64,000 nt of DNA from Kovacikia minuta CCNUW1 (GCF_020091585.1 NZ_CP083583.1:124001-188000); one strand, 5' to 3'; counted from the first letter of the stretch, positions 37,577 through 48,715 are shown. The notes: generated from the letters alone by a model not told the origin. A program made the numbers and translations.

Positions 37577-40561
37577 ATGCCCCCATTTCACCCCCTTTCC
37601 CTCCAAGAATTTGCCGATCTGCTTGCCCGTTTTCCGTTTCAGCGGCAAATCAATGCGGTTCATCTGCATCACACCTGGCGACCCAACCATGCTCAAGATC
37701 GGGGTTTGAAGTCGATCGAAGGCATGTGGCAATACCATACTCAGGTCAATGGTTGGAGCGATATTGCCCAGCATCTTACCGTTTCCAGTGATGGCACAAT
37801 TTGGACGGGGCGTTCCTGGACTCAGCCACCCGCCAGCGCTGCGGGTCATAATGGCAACCGCGATATCGGTCCCTTCATGATTGAGATGATTGGGGATTTT
37901 GACCAGGGACACGATCGGTTTGAGGGGCAGCAACGGGAGGTGGCGCTAGAGGTGATTGCCCGCATCCAACTTCGCTTTAATCTGCCCGTCGAATCGCTCC
38001 GGTTCCACAATCAAATGTCGCGCAAGTCCTGTCCGGGAACTTCCCTTCAGTATGAGGAGGTGCTGAATGCGGTGCGGGAAGTCCGATCGCGCTTGCAAGC
38101 TACCGATCAGGCACGGGAACTAACAGACCTGCCGTTTCCCGCCGCCGCCCTAGCCTATCGGCAACATACCGATGCGGTCATCCAGGCGATGAGTCGGGAA
38201 TTGCCCAGTAAAGCTGAACCGTGGGATGCGGAACCAGACCTGCGATCGGCAAAAGAGAGTGATCTTGCCATCTTAACGGGGTTAGAGAATCCCACCGAAT
38301 CGGTGTCAGGGGCGCGATCGGCAACCCAACAAAACGGGGCGAGAAATTTGGATCTCTCGCCTGAGGTTCTGAACGAACTCAGACCGCATGTGATCAATCT
38401 GGTGCAGGGAGAATTCCGGGATACGGGTGTGTTTGCCACGTCCAAAGGAGACGTTGATGCCATTTTTGAAGACTATCTTCCCCGTGAACTGGCAGCAGCG
38501 AAAGAGAGGGGACAGAAACTCAAAGTGTTGTTCTATGCCCACGGTGGATTAACGGCTGAGGAGAATGCGCTGCGAACTGCCCATACCCAGCTTGCCTGGT
38601 GGCGCGAAAACCATATCTATCCCATCTATTTTGTTTGGCAAACGGGTTTACTGGAAACGATCGGGCAACTGTTGCAAATGGCAGCCCAACGGTTTCTTTC
38701 GAAGGAACCTGCAATGCGGGACATTGCCCGCGATATTCCAGATTTCACCACCGATCCAGTGATTCAGGAAGTGGTACGAAACCTTGGCTGTGTGCAGATC
38801 TGGTCAGGGATGAAACTCAGCGCAGAACGGGCATTTCAACCCGATCGGGGCGGTTCCTACCTGGTTAAAAAGTTGCAGGAGTTCTGCCAGAACCATCCAG
38901 AGTTGGAATCCATCGAATTGCATGGTGTTGGACACAGTGCCGGGGCAATTTTTCAATCTCACCTGATTGCGGCTGCCCGTCAGGCAGGCATTCCCTCCTT
39001 CAAAACCATGCACTTTCTGGCTCCCGCGATCAGAATTGATGCATTTAAGGAGTTGTTGCTGAAGCCAGGTTTAATCGGTTCGGGGCAGGGCATTGACCAC
39101 CTGACCATTTTTACGATGAAAAAGGATTGGGAGCAGGCAGATCAGTGCGCTGGAGTATACCGAAAGTCATTGCTTTACCTGATTTATCATGCCCTGGAGC
39201 CACAACGAAAAACCGAAATTCTGGGGTTAGAAGAATTTCTCCGCGCCGATGTGGAAATGAAATCGCTGTTTGGTTTAGCCGGAATTCCATCCCCAAAAGG
39301 GGAGGTGATCTGGTCAAAATCGATCTTAAAGACCGGACCAAATGCCAGCACCTGCACAGAACACGGACGATTCCCGGCAGATGCCCCAACCATGAATAGC
39401 GTTTTACTGCGGATTGTTGGTGCAACCGATAATGGAGCGATCATCGAGTTCCCGGCAGCCGCAGCCCGTGATCTGGAAGTTGTGAATTTTGAACAACTGC
39501 CCACTGGTCTGGAGGCTGCGGTATCGGCACCCATGAATGGGGCGATCGCTCCTCCGCCTCTGCCCATTCTTCCTGCCCCTGTTCCACCCATTGCTGCCCC
39601 TGTCATTGCTGCCCCTCCTCAGAATGGGCAGGTTGGAAAACGGCTGGCACTGTGTGTGGGCATTGACACCTATCCTTCTCCCTATGAGCTGCTGGGCTGT
39701 GTTGCCGATGCCACCCTGTGGGCGACGGTACTCGATCGGTTAGGCTTCTCAACCACCCAGTTACACAATCAGCAAGCAACCCGCAGCGCGATTCTGGATG
39801 GTCTGAACACGCTGGTTCGCTCCAGTCAGGCGGGCGATGTGATTGCCTTCCAGTTTTCCGGTCACGGCATCCAACTGCCCGATATGAATGCCGATGAGTC
39901 GGAAGGCGACAGCCCCCATCTGGATGAAGCCATATGCCCCTACGATTTTGCCAGTGGCAGTTTTGTGATTGATGATGATATCGGTGCCATTTTCAGCACC
40001 ATCCCGACTGGGGTGAATGTTACCTGTTTTATTGATTGTTGCCATTCGGGAACTATTTCCCGTTTTGCGGTGGGTGCTTCTCCCCAACGTCAGGCAGATA
40101 CGAGAGTGGAGCGGGTACGGTTTATGAAAGCGACGGAATCCCTGATTGAAGCCCATCGTCGGTTTCGAGAGCGCGTCGGGCGATCGCGATCGGTGAGCAA
40201 TGGCGGCATTGATTTGATGAAGGAAGTGGTCTTTTCTGCCTGTCTTTCCATTGAGCAAGCGTTTGAAAACAACGGCCAGGGGGATTTTACCCGCTACGCC
40301 ACCCAACTCCTGCAACAGGGAATTCAGGGCTTATCCCACGAAGACTTTGAACGCCAGGTGATTGCTGCCTTTGGTGCCGCTCCCCGCCAGCACCCCCGTC
40401 TCTACTGCAACCCCACTGTGCGTAATGGGTTACTGCTACAGCCGATCGCCCTCAGCCCCGCCAGCCGCTCAGTCAGCCCAGGAACTGCCCATGCCGACAG
40501 TGACACCGCCGCGATCGCCCAGGGATTTCGCCTGATTGCAGACCTGTTAGAGAAACGTTGA
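37577..40561 (+). CDS. Amidase-2/PGRP, alpha/beta hydrolase-like and caspase (C14) fusion protein
   Basis: A 994-residue three-part protein. Residues ~1-175: type-2 amidase/PGRP domain, with INAVHLHHTWRP, GHNGNRDIGPFMIEMIG and RFHNQMSRKSCPGT, whose His and Cys residues match zinc ligands. Residues ~270-590: alpha/beta-hydrolase-like region with LKVLFYAHGGLTAEE and IELHGVGHSAGAIFQSHLI (elbow GHSAG). After a Pro/Ala-rich linker, residues ~690-940: caspase-like peptidase with ALCVGIDTYPSPYELLGCVADA, FQFSGHGIQL (His763) and FIDCCHSGTIS (Cys822). All catalytic residues of the caspase part are present. No signal peptide, so it acts in the cytoplasm or is released by lysis. It starts right behind an STRR with no clear Shine-Dalgarno. 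The M4-like peptidase follows on the same strand. Confidence 0.82.
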   Translation: MPPFHPLSLQEFADLLARFPFQRQINAVHLHHTWRPNHAQDRGLKSIEGMWQYHTQVNGWSDIAQHLTVSSDGTIWTGRSWTQPPASAAGHNGNRDIGPFMIEMIGDFDQGHDRFEGQQREVALEVIARIQLRFNLPVESLRFHNQMSRKSCPGTSLQYEEVLNAVREVRSRLQATDQARELTDLPFPAAALAYRQHTDAVIQAMSRELPSKAEPWDAEPDLRSAKESDLAILTGLENPTESVSGARSATQQNGARNLDLSPEVLNELRPHVINLVQGEFRDTGVFATSKGDVDAIFEDYLPRELAAAKERGQKLKVLFYAHGGLTAEENALRTAHTQLAWWRENHIYPIYFVWQTGLLETIGQLLQMAAQRFLSKEPAMRDIARDIPDFTTDPVIQEVVRNLGCVQIWSGMKLSAERAFQPDRGGSYLVKKLQEFCQNHPELESIELHGVGHSAGAIFQSHLIAAARQAGIPSFKTMHFLAPAIRIDAFKELLLKPGLIGSGQGIDHLTIFTMKKDWEQADQCAGVYRKSLLYLIYHALEPQRKTEILGLEEFLRADVEMKSLFGLAGIPSPKGEVIWSKSILKTGPNASTCTEHGRFPADAPTMNSVLLRIVGATDNGAIIEFPAAAARDLEVVNFEQLPTGLEAAVSAPMNGAIAPPPLPILPAPVPPIAAPVIAAPPQNGQVGKRLALCVGIDTYPSPYELLGCVADATLWATVLDRLGFSTTQLHNQQATRSAILDGLNTLVRSSQAGDVIAFQFSGHGIQLPDMNADESEGDSPHLDEAICPYDFASGSFVIDDDIGAIFSTIPTGVNVTCFIDCCHSGTISRFAVGASPQRQADTRVERVRFMKATESLIEAHRRFRERVGRSRSVSNGGIDLMKEVVFSACLSIEQAFENNGQGDFTRYATQLLQQGIQGLSHEDFERQVIAAFGAAPRQHPRLYCNPTVRNGLLLQPIALSPASRSVSPGTAHADSDTAAIAQGFRLIADLLEKR

Positions 40562-40573
40562 TTTGAGAAGCCA

Positions 40574-40751
40574 GGAGTTGGGAGTCAGGAGTTAGGAGCT
40601 AGGAGCTAGGAGCTAGGAACTAGGAGTACAGAAACCGGGTTTCTTCTGTGAGATGCTCAAGTTTCGTTGAATATCCTCACCAGAAACCCGGTTTCTCGGA
40701 GTTGGGAGTCAGGAGTTAGGAGCTAGGAGCTAGGAGCTAGGAACTAGGAGT
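40574..40751. repeat. Duplicated 54-bp STRR flanking a REP-like repeat
   Basis: The same 54 bases (GGAGTTGGGAGTCAGGAGTT..., units of GGAGCTA) occur at 40574-40627 and 40698-40751. Between them is the AGAAACCGGGTTTCT pair also seen at 5928-5994. C-rich STRRs continue to the ATG at 40884. Confidence 0.8.
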
Positions 40752-40883
40752 CAGAATACTAATTAAGGAGTGGGGGAAGAGAATGATGAATGATGAATTA
40801 AAGTCTCCGGTTCTCCGCATCTCCGCGTCTCCGCGTCTTCTTCTACTCCTAACCCCTAACTCCTAATTCCTAGCTCCTGCCCT

Positions 40884-42810
40884 ATGACCGATCCTTCCAC
40901 CAGCATTCCTTCTACGCCAGCAGCCACCGCTGCGATCGCCCAGACGCGGGAAACGGGAAGCGTCCCTCCAGATGACCCGTTGGTAAGCCGCTATCCGGGG
41001 TTAGATTTTCGATTTAAGCTCGGTGCCAGGGTGAAGCAGGCAGTCTATGGGCAGCCCTACGAGCGGTCTCAAGATGATCCGGTTTACCGACCACTCAAAA
41101 TCTTTACCCTCGATCCGTCTGTTTCACGCCTGGAAGGATCGATCGCCCTGGTTAACGTCCCCTATGAACCGTTGGAACCAGGACCCGCAGGCAGAGTTTT
41201 GCGGGTTGAAGACTACGATGAGTCCCAGGACTGTTACTACAGCTCCATCAATCTGGATGATCCAGCCATTCTCATTCGTAACGGGCGCAATCCGTCCCCT
41301 TCCGACTGGCTATTTCACCAACAAATGGTGTATGCCGTTTGCAGTAATGTCTATGCCTGCTTTAGAACAGCACTCGGTCGTAAGTTAGCCTGGGCATTTG
41401 ACCAACCGCAGCTTAAACTTCGCCCCCATGCCTGCTGCGATCGCAATGCCTATTACAACCGGGATGGATGTGAACTATGTTTCGGGTACTATCGAGCAGA
41501 CTCAACGGTGGCAGGCTCCAATCTACCGGGTGGATTTGTGTTTACCTGTTTGTCCCATGACATTGTGGCGCATGAAATCACCCATGCCCTGCTGGACGGA
41601 CTCCGCGCCCACTTCTCCTTCCCCACCGGACCGGATGTGCTGGCGTTCCATGAAGCCTTTGCTGACCTGGTTGCGGTTTTTCAACACTTTAGTTACAGCG
41701 AAGTGTTGCGGACTGCCATTCGCAAATCGCGGGGTGATTTAGTCAATGCGGGATTGTTAACGGAAATTGCCCGCCAGTTTGGTTACACCACCAGCGGTCA
41801 GGAAAAGCCCCTGCGGTGTGCAGTTGATGTGGCAGATAGCGCCCGATCGCCGAAACAGTACGATCCATCCGCAGAAGCCCACGAATTGGGATCTGTCCTG
41901 GTTTCGGCAGTGTTTGAAGCATTTAACACCATGTTCAAACGCAAGACAGAGCGCTATATTCGGTTGGCAACCGGAGGGTCTGGGGTGTTGCCTGTGGGGG
42001 AAATGTCGGTTGATTTGCAAGCCCTATTAGCTGATGAAGCGAGTAAACTGGCCAGTCAATTTCTGGCAATTTGCATTCGGGCGATCGACTACTGCCCCGC
42101 GGTCGATCTGGAATTTGGCGAATTTTTGCGGGCGGTCATCACCGCCGATCGCGACCTTGTACCCGATGATCCGTGGGGATATCGGGAAGCCTGGATTGAT
42201 GGCCTTCCGGCGACGCGCGATTTACCCATCGGGGGTAGACAATCTTTCAGAAGATGCCTTAGTCTGGCATACACCTGATCGCAACCTGCCCGCGATCGAA
42301 GCCCTCAGTTTTGCGGAATTGAAGTTTAAAGGCGACCCCGGATCACCCAGTGGTGCGGAAGAACTGCAACGTCAAGCCTGTGTTTTGGGGCAAGTCATTT
42401 CCCAACCCGACTTTCTGCCTTTGTTTGGGTTAAGTGGTCCCACCGATCCCTGCCTCGCTCAGGATACGGTCGAACTTCCCTGTGTGCAATCAATCCGCTC
42501 ATCCCGCCGGATTGGTCCCGATGGGCAAGTTGTCTTCGATCTAGTTGCGGAAGTGACCCAGCGACGGGTTGTACGAGACGACAACGGCAATGTCCAGTTT
42601 TACTTCTATGGCGGTTCAACCCTCATTTTGGGACCAGATGGAGCCATTCGCTACATCGTTTCCAAAAGCGTCAGAAACAACCAACGGCTACAACGCCAGC
42701 GCGACTTTTTATCCGGCGATCGCAACCACCTGTGGGAATTGGTCAACGGCACCTATATGCCTAAGCAGCAATTATTTCGCCTTCTGCACCACAACGGCGC
42801 AAAAAGCTGA
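40884..42810 (+). pseudogene. Thermolysin-like (M4/gluzincin) metallopeptidase, frameshifted
   Basis: Catalytic region: VAHEITHALLDGL with His230, Glu231 and His234, and the third ligand Glu257 in FHEAFADLVAVFQHF, the M4 spacing. A C-terminal ~190-residue domain (SEDALVWHTPDRNLPAIEAL ... VFDLVAEVTQRRVVRDDNGNVQFYFYGGSTLIL) is not a known M4 propeptide or PPC and is unassigned. No signal peptide or pre-pro region, unlike secreted thermolysins. The frame breaks near 42201: removing one G from GATGGCC turns REAWIDGL into REAWIDAFRRRAIYPSGV, which flows into the downstream frame. It follows the caspase fusion after a repeat-filled 320-base gap and has the CTGCCCTATGA start context also seen at 55822. 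Confidence 0.82.
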
Positions 42811-42866
42811 AGGCAGAGGAATTTTCAATTCCTACCCCCAACCCCCTAACTCCCAACTCCTAATTC

Positions 42867-44081
42867 CTAACCCCTAACCCCCTCTTCCCGCTCCAACTTC
42901 CGAGGTGGAAGGAGCTTCCATTTCGTCAGCGTTTGGTCGATTTGATTGAGAAACAGAAAATCCTTCTCCGGTAAGGCAGGAGAAGAATGTACACCATCAG
43001 AATCGGTTTGGGTTGGAAAAGTTTGGAGGAAGTTAAAGGCAGTGCGAAACTCAGTTGGAGTCGCCGCGATCGGGGAATCAAAGTGGGCCGAAACAATCCG
43101 CTGAAAGTCCCAATTTGCGACCTGATTCACCCACCGGATTGTTTCAATTGGCGCACGATTGAGGATCAGGGCTTGCAGAATCGGAGCAACCAATGGCTGC
43201 CCATTGCCACGCAGTTGCTCAAAAGCCTGATTCCAGCCCTCCTGCCAGTGGAAAGGGAACACCCCAAAAAATGCTGCCTTGGAGCGATCGGGTGCCTGCG
43301 CCGCCTCTCGAAAAGCCTGCCCCCACGGGATAACATTCAGGGTGTCGGGCTGGAAATAAAGTGCCAGTAGGGCGGTTCGTTGCCAACCTTTACACCGATT
43401 TGCGAACGAATCTTTGATTTCATCCGACGGACTATCCTTAGCATGAAACAGCAGCGGATAGGGATTCAGCTGAAGGATTTCCGGCGGAGTAGCGGGCACA
43501 GAAATGACCGCATCAGTCACCAACAGAGTGTGCGACCGCCGATGGAAAAAAACAACCTCCTCGAAGGTGCCAGGTCCTAAATAAATTGGACCCAAAATCG
43601 CGTAGTCAAACTCGTCCGCGAAAGGAACTTGGGAGCTATCTGGGGGAAGCACCTGGGTTCGCTTTGTCGGTAACCCCAGCCAGCTCAAGGGCAGATTCAG
43701 CGGAAAACTCCATTGATTGGGTGCTACAAACACCTGGGCAGAGGGAAATTGTCGGGCAAAAGGACCCACAAAAACCTTATGTTCAATCCCTGAAATGGTT
43801 GGCAGAACAATATACTTAACATCCCCGTGGGCCGCAGTTAGCTCCTGCATCAGGTGCAGACATTCTGGGGTAGGGGCGATCGGTGCATAGACAAGCAACC
43901 CTCCCTGCTCCAACTTAACGACGGTCATGCGAATGGGGACGGTAACATAGAGAATGCCCTGCAACTGGTCAAAGGTCCAGATCGTATCTTTCAGAACTTC
44001 ACGGCGAAGGGTGCGCCGCTTACTGTAGGGATAAAGGGGAACAATCGGCCAAAACCGCCAAGAAAAATATCCGGCACGCAT
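42867..44081 (-). CDS. DUF4336 domain-containing protein
   Basis: A 404-residue protein of the DUF4336 family, common in cyanobacteria and plastids. Recognisable stretches: YFSWRFWPIVPLYPYSKRRTLRREVLKDTIWTFDQLQGIL, IRMTVVKLEQGGLLVYAPIAPTPECL and EEVVFFHRRSHTLLVTDAVISV. The fold resembles metallo-beta-lactamase-like proteins but the HxHxDH metal motif is not visible, so hydrolase activity is doubtful. It is convergent with the M4-like gene. Confidence 0.82.
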   Translation of the reverse strand: MRAGYFSWRFWPIVPLYPYSKRRTLRREVLKDTIWTFDQLQGILYVTVPIRMTVVKLEQGGLLVYAPIAPTPECLHLMQELTAAHGDVKYIVLPTISGIEHKVFVGPFARQFPSAQVFVAPNQWSFPLNLPLSWLGLPTKRTQVLPPDSSQVPFADEFDYAILGPIYLGPGTFEEVVFFHRRSHTLLVTDAVISVPATPPEILQLNPYPLLFHAKDSPSDEIKDSFANRCKGWQRTALLALYFQPDTLNVIPWGQAFREAAQAPDRSKAAFFGVFPFHWQEGWNQAFEQLRGNGQPLVAPILQALILNRAPIETIRWVNQVANWDFQRIVSAHFDSPIAATPTEFRTAFNFLQTFPTQTDSDGVHSSPALPEKDFLFLNQIDQTLTKWKLLPPRKLEREEGVRG

Positions 44082-44126
44082 ATCTAACTAGGGGTAGCTA
44101 CCCACACGCTTTAAGACTAATTCCAG

Positions 44127-44669
44127 TTATTTTACAACTCTGGATTCTAGATATTGACCAATTACAACTTCCTGATTGTTCTTAGAAATAATCGTTTGGC
44201 GAGTTCTGTAGTTAGAACCGATCAGTTTGATTTCTTCCTCAAAATCAGAATTGTTGTATTGGGTGCGGAGAACCAGCGTGTTGGCGTTTGGCAGAGAGAA
44301 TTGGGCAGTAACCGGGTTGGGAGTCGCAAAGCCCCGATCGCGATAGAGCGTTGAACCAAGAACCCCAAAGATGGTAGAACCAGAAACTTGCTTTGAACTG
44401 GGACCAATATAGTTACTATCCCAGGACGTTAATGCCCCACACAGTAAAGGGGAAGAGGGCGGCAGATCATGGGTCTGAGCCAATTTCAACAGCTCAGGGC
44501 AACCCTGTTCCAGAAAAGTAATTGTCAGGGAACTCAACACTTCTTGAGATTCACCACTGTTGAGGGTGTAGTAACGCCGCTGGGAGTGCCAGTTACCCTC
44601 AGAGCGGCGAAAGAATTCTTCTACCAATCCTGCTTGAGTGGTGTAGATAGATTGAAGTGGAATGGACAT
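44127..44669 (-). CDS. Phycobiliprotein lyase, CpcS/CpeS family
   Basis: A 180-residue lipocalin-fold protein that attaches bilin chromophores to cysteine 84-type sites on phycobiliproteins. The family start VEEFFRRSEGNWHSQRRYYTL is clear, with later strands GFATPNPVTAQFSLPNANTLVLRTQY and EEIKLIGSNYRTRQTIISKN. It may be CpcS, CpcU or CpeS; the subgroup cannot be assigned by eye. It implies phycobilisomes. Divergent from the next gene (44952), with 282 bases between them holding both promoters. Confidence 0.85.
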   Translation of the reverse strand: MSIPLQSIYTTQAGLVEEFFRRSEGNWHSQRRYYTLNSGESQEVLSSLTITFLEQGCPELLKLAQTHDLPPSSPLLCGALTSWDSNYIGPSSKQVSGSTIFGVLGSTLYRDRGFATPNPVTAQFSLPNANTLVLRTQYNNSDFEEEIKLIGSNYRTRQTIISKNNQEVVIGQYLESRVVK

Positions 44670-44951
44670 AAACCCTCAACGCTAGAATGTAATTTCACAA
44701 AACAGATTTTTAGTCAATATTTTGCTGCATTTTCTTTATCATTATTTACACTGCTTAATATAGGCGATCGCAGCTTCCTTGACAACGGCTCATAATGTTC
44801 TCTTTTGTAACGGGCTTCTTAATTTCCCTGGAAAAAGTTTTTGAATCGCTTCCAGTCCAGTAATCTGATCTACGAATGAGTGGATCGAAACAATTTGAGG
44901 ATTTGCTCTTTAATTCAGTGCCCCGCAATGAAATAAATCATCAACGGTCGA

Positions 44952-45575
44952 ATGTTGTTTGAACAGGCTCCGGTTTCTTCATCTCAACAGGTTCATGAAA
45001 GTCTCTTTGAAAGTGGCTTTCAATGGGTGAATCAGCGTTGTTCCGACCAGGGCTTAAGCGAGGGAATCAGGTATCTGCAACAGGTGCAGAAGTTGGCAAT
45101 TGATCCTGGGATGATTAACGTTTTAGAAAATCTGCGCGATCGTCAGGTAATCTGCACCTGGATCGGCGAAAATATCCCTGTCGTTAACGCCAGATTGAAT
45201 CAGTGTTTACAAGCCTGTCAGGACTGTTTTTATCCCCAGGAGAGACGGTCTGCCCAAATCTTCGCTGTTCCCCTGGCACAATCTTTTCAAATAGACGGTT
45301 TATGTAATCTCCAGACCCGTCCCTATAGCATTTTGATTGATGTTGGACGTGTGCCCTCTTCTGACTGGATGGCGATCGTCGCCCATGAATACGCCCATGC
45401 CCAGGTTGGCAACCCTGGACACGATATTACCTATGCTCAAGTTCTGGCTCACCTCTGTTTGGGGCTGGGGTTAGAGGCAATTGATTGGGAGCACGTCACA
45501 GAAAGTCGATTACGACATTGGCCCCCCTATACTCCGAAAACTGATCCCCTGGCTTTCTGGCGTGGGATGGAATGA
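44952..45575 (+). CDS. HExxH-containing protein of unknown function
   Basis: A 207-residue protein. The C-terminal half has WMAIVAHEYAHAQVGNPGHDITY, a zincin-type HExxH motif on a predicted helix; a downstream third ligand could be Glu or His in GLEAIDWEHVTESRLRHW. A Cys-rich segment (QCLQACQDCFYP) lies at about residues 83-95. No signal peptide. The stop overlaps the next start (ATGA), so it is translated together with the membrane protein that follows. It could be a metallopeptidase, or a SprT-like metal-binding protein. Confidence 0.62.
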   Translation: MLFEQAPVSSSQQVHESLFESGFQWVNQRCSDQGLSEGIRYLQQVQKLAIDPGMINVLENLRDRQVICTWIGENIPVVNARLNQCLQACQDCFYPQERRSAQIFAVPLAQSFQIDGLCNLQTRPYSILIDVGRVPSSDWMAIVAHEYAHAQVGNPGHDITYAQVLAHLCLGLGLEAIDWEHVTESRLRHWPPYTPKTDPLAFWRGME

Positions 45576-46165
45576 ACTTTTTGGAATATCTGATTAAACT
45601 TTTATGGAAAGCCCGTAAGCCCCAAAACAGTGAGCAGTCAATCATGGAATTATTACAACAGGAACCTTCCGAAATCTTGCTGGGGGAAGATTCAGTTAAG
45701 CTAACGATTCAAGAGAACACAAAAATAAAGTGGTTACTCAGGCTAGTAGGACTTTGGGCAGTATTGGGGGTGACGATCGCGACCATTTTACTTGTAGCAG
45801 GAATATGGTTTTGGATAGTTGGTCTGATCTTAGGGATAGCAGTCGGGATGATTGGTATGACCCTTGCCTCCTGGGCTGTATCCCAAACCTGCCAGATAGA
45901 CAGAAGTATTCGTTCCCTGACCCTGACCCAAACCGGATTGTTTGGAAGAATGAAAATCAATCGCTATGACCTCGATCAGATCGAGAAGGTTGAATTGACC
46001 CCTAAAACCAGCAGGAAAGCCTGGAGCTACTACATCACCTTAAAACTGAAGACAGAACAAAGCGTGGCGATCGATTTAACGTCCAGCGAAATGGTTGATC
46101 GAGAGCTAGTCAGGCGGATCGATCGCTTCCTCTATGCCCGTGTTGATATCGCAGTTCCCAATTAG
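45572..46165 (+). CDS. Membrane protein with two helices and a PH-like C-terminal domain
   Basis: A 197-residue protein: an N-terminal cytoplasmic part, two adjacent membrane helices at about residues 53-105 (LRLVGLWAVLGVTIATILLV and WFWIVGLILGIAVGMIGMTL), then a soluble domain whose pattern (IDRSIRSLTLTQTGLFGRMKINRYDLDQIEKVEL) resembles bacterial PH-like domains. It overlaps the upstream HExxH gene by 4 bases, implying coupled expression. Function unknown. A lone MITE-B end (TTGCCGGGTTAAT) lies about 60 bases after the stop. Confidence 0.6.
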   Translation: MNFLEYLIKLLWKARKPQNSEQSIMELLQQEPSEILLGEDSVKLTIQENTKIKWLLRLVGLWAVLGVTIATILLVAGIWFWIVGLILGIAVGMIGMTLASWAVSQTCQIDRSIRSLTLTQTGLFGRMKINRYDLDQIEKVELTPKTSRKAWSYYITLKLKTEQSVAIDLTSSEMVDRELVRRIDRFLYARVDIAVPN

Positions 46166-46230
46166 TTGTGCGTCGGGCTTAATCATTAAGCCGTCAATGG
46201 TCAACCAAAACAAGATTAAATATTGCCGGG

Positions 46231-47241
<1,011 letters not shown>

Positions 47242-47425
47242 CTATTCAGCTAACCATCACCAAGATATTCAGACGAAGTTCTGTAAATACAGTTCCTTGT
47301 ATCAGTCCCTTCCCCCTTCCCTCCCAATTAGTCTGCCACTTTCTCAAACTAAATTGGTGCAACCCATAAATCCTAGCAAGGGATGAATACAGCGATCAAA
47401 AATCGGTTAGGAACACTTAGACATT

Positions 47426-47461
47426 AAGATCCCCGGAATCTTCAAAGATTCCGGGGATCTT
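47426..47461 (-). terminator. Long hairpin after the cysA gene
   Basis: Perfect 17-bp arms AAGATCCCCGGAATCTT and complement with a two-base loop. It sits 85 bases beyond the cysA stop, on the way to the fcl promoter. T-runs are poor on both sides. It probably ends the sulfate locus transcript. Confidence 0.6.
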
Positions 47462-47545
47462 GCTCTGATCAATAATTTTGGCTCACTAAAACTAATAGCT
47501 GAAAGCTATTGGCGATCCTTCCTTGATTGATGCACTTCTACTGAC

Positions 47546-48595
47546 CTAATTAAATGCGTAGGCTGATTCCGCGAACACCTTTACCTGTTTGGTTTTGACA
47601 TACACCTGTTGGTGGCGGACGATCGGTAGGGTGTCGAAGGCTTCCCGACTAACGTAGGCAGTGACGACCTGTCCGGATTCTAAAATCAGTTCCACTTGAA
47701 TTTCCCAGCCCAGGTGAATCACCCGTTCTACCTGGGCGGGCACGGCATCTTCTGTGGCAAAGGGTTGGATCACTACATCGTGCGGGCGCAGGAACACGGA
47801 GGCAGTCGGATCGTGGGAAAACACTCGATCGCCTGCAACGGACTTTCCTGCTGGCGGCAAAATTCCTGCACTGAGGGGCAACACATTCACAGGCCCAATG
47901 AAACTCATCACAAACGGCGTTGCGGGATGATCATAAATCTCCGTGGCTGTACCTACCTGTTCCACCTGCCCCTTGTTCATTACCACAATCTCGTCTGCCA
48001 CCTCCATTGCCTCTTCCTGGTCGTGGGTGACAAAGACGGTCGTTACATTGACCTCGTGGTGCAGTCGTCTCAGCCAGGTACGCAATTCCTTACGAACTTT
48101 GGCATCCAGCGCACCAAAGGGTTCATCCAGCAGCAACACCCTGGGCTGGACTGCCAGTGCCCGCGCCAGGGCTACCCGTTGCCGTTGTCCACCGGAAAGT
48201 TGGGAGGGGTAGCGATCGCCCAAGCCCCCCAACTGAACGAGACTCAGGAGTTCCTCAACCCGCTCCTGAATCTTATCTTTAGCCACCTTGCGGATTTCCA
48301 TGGCAAACGCCACATTTTGCCGGACAGTCAGATGCTTGAACAATGCATAGTGCTGAAACACAAATCCGATATGGCGATCCTGAACCCGCCGATAGGTGGC
48401 ATCTTCACCCACCAGGTAAATTTGACCTGAATCCGGTTTCTCCAGTCCTGCAATCATCCGCAACAACGTAGACTTTCCTGAACCGGATGGACCCAACAAC
48501 GCGACCAGTGATCCTGTCTTAAAGTTCAAACTGACCTGATCCACAGCGTGAAATGAACCATAATGCTTCGAGACATTTTGAACAGAAATACCCAT
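47546..48595 (-). CDS. cysA: Sulfate/thiosulfate ABC transporter, ATP-binding subunit
   Basis: Energises the CysTW permease. The 349-residue protein has Walker [10 protein letters not shown] with Lys41, the signature [15 protein letters not shown], Walker [13 protein letters not shown] and the switch [20 protein letters not shown]. The C-terminal TOBE-like regulatory part carries [12 protein letters not shown], typical of CysA. AGAGGA stands six bases before the ATG. The last gene of the minus-strand sulfur locus; 120 bases separate it from the upstream NIL gene, so it may also have its own promoter. Confidence 0.94.
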   Translation of the reverse strand: MGISVQNVSKHYGSFHAVDQVSLNFKTGSLVALLGPSGSGKSTLLRMIAGLEKPDSGQIYLVGEDATYRRVQDRHIGFVFQHYALFKHLTVRQNVAFAMEIRKVAKDKIQERVEELLSLVQLGGLGDRYPSQLSGGQRQRVALARALAVQPRVLLLDEPFGALDAKVRKELRTWLRRLHHEVNVTTVFVTHDQEEAMEVADEIVVMNKGQVEQVGTATEIYDHPATPFVMSFIGPVNVLPLSAGILPPAGKSVAGDRVFSHDPTASVFLRPHDVVIQPFATEDAVPAQVERVIHLGWEIQVELILESGQVVTAYVSREAFDTLPIVRHQQVYVKTKQVKVFAESAYAFN

Positions 48596-48715
48596 TGTGA
48601 TCCTCTCGGTACTATGCCTGCACTTAGAATACTACGGTTTATTGATCGATAATTAGTGTTTTTCCCTGAAATTTTAACGAACACAAGGTGTCGGAGGAGG
48701 ATTACTCTGGGAATT

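Noticed and set aside
48596-48715. Small gene between the NIL protein and cysA
   Set aside because: The overlapping frame runs into the start of cysA and matches nothing; the gap is better read as leader sequence.
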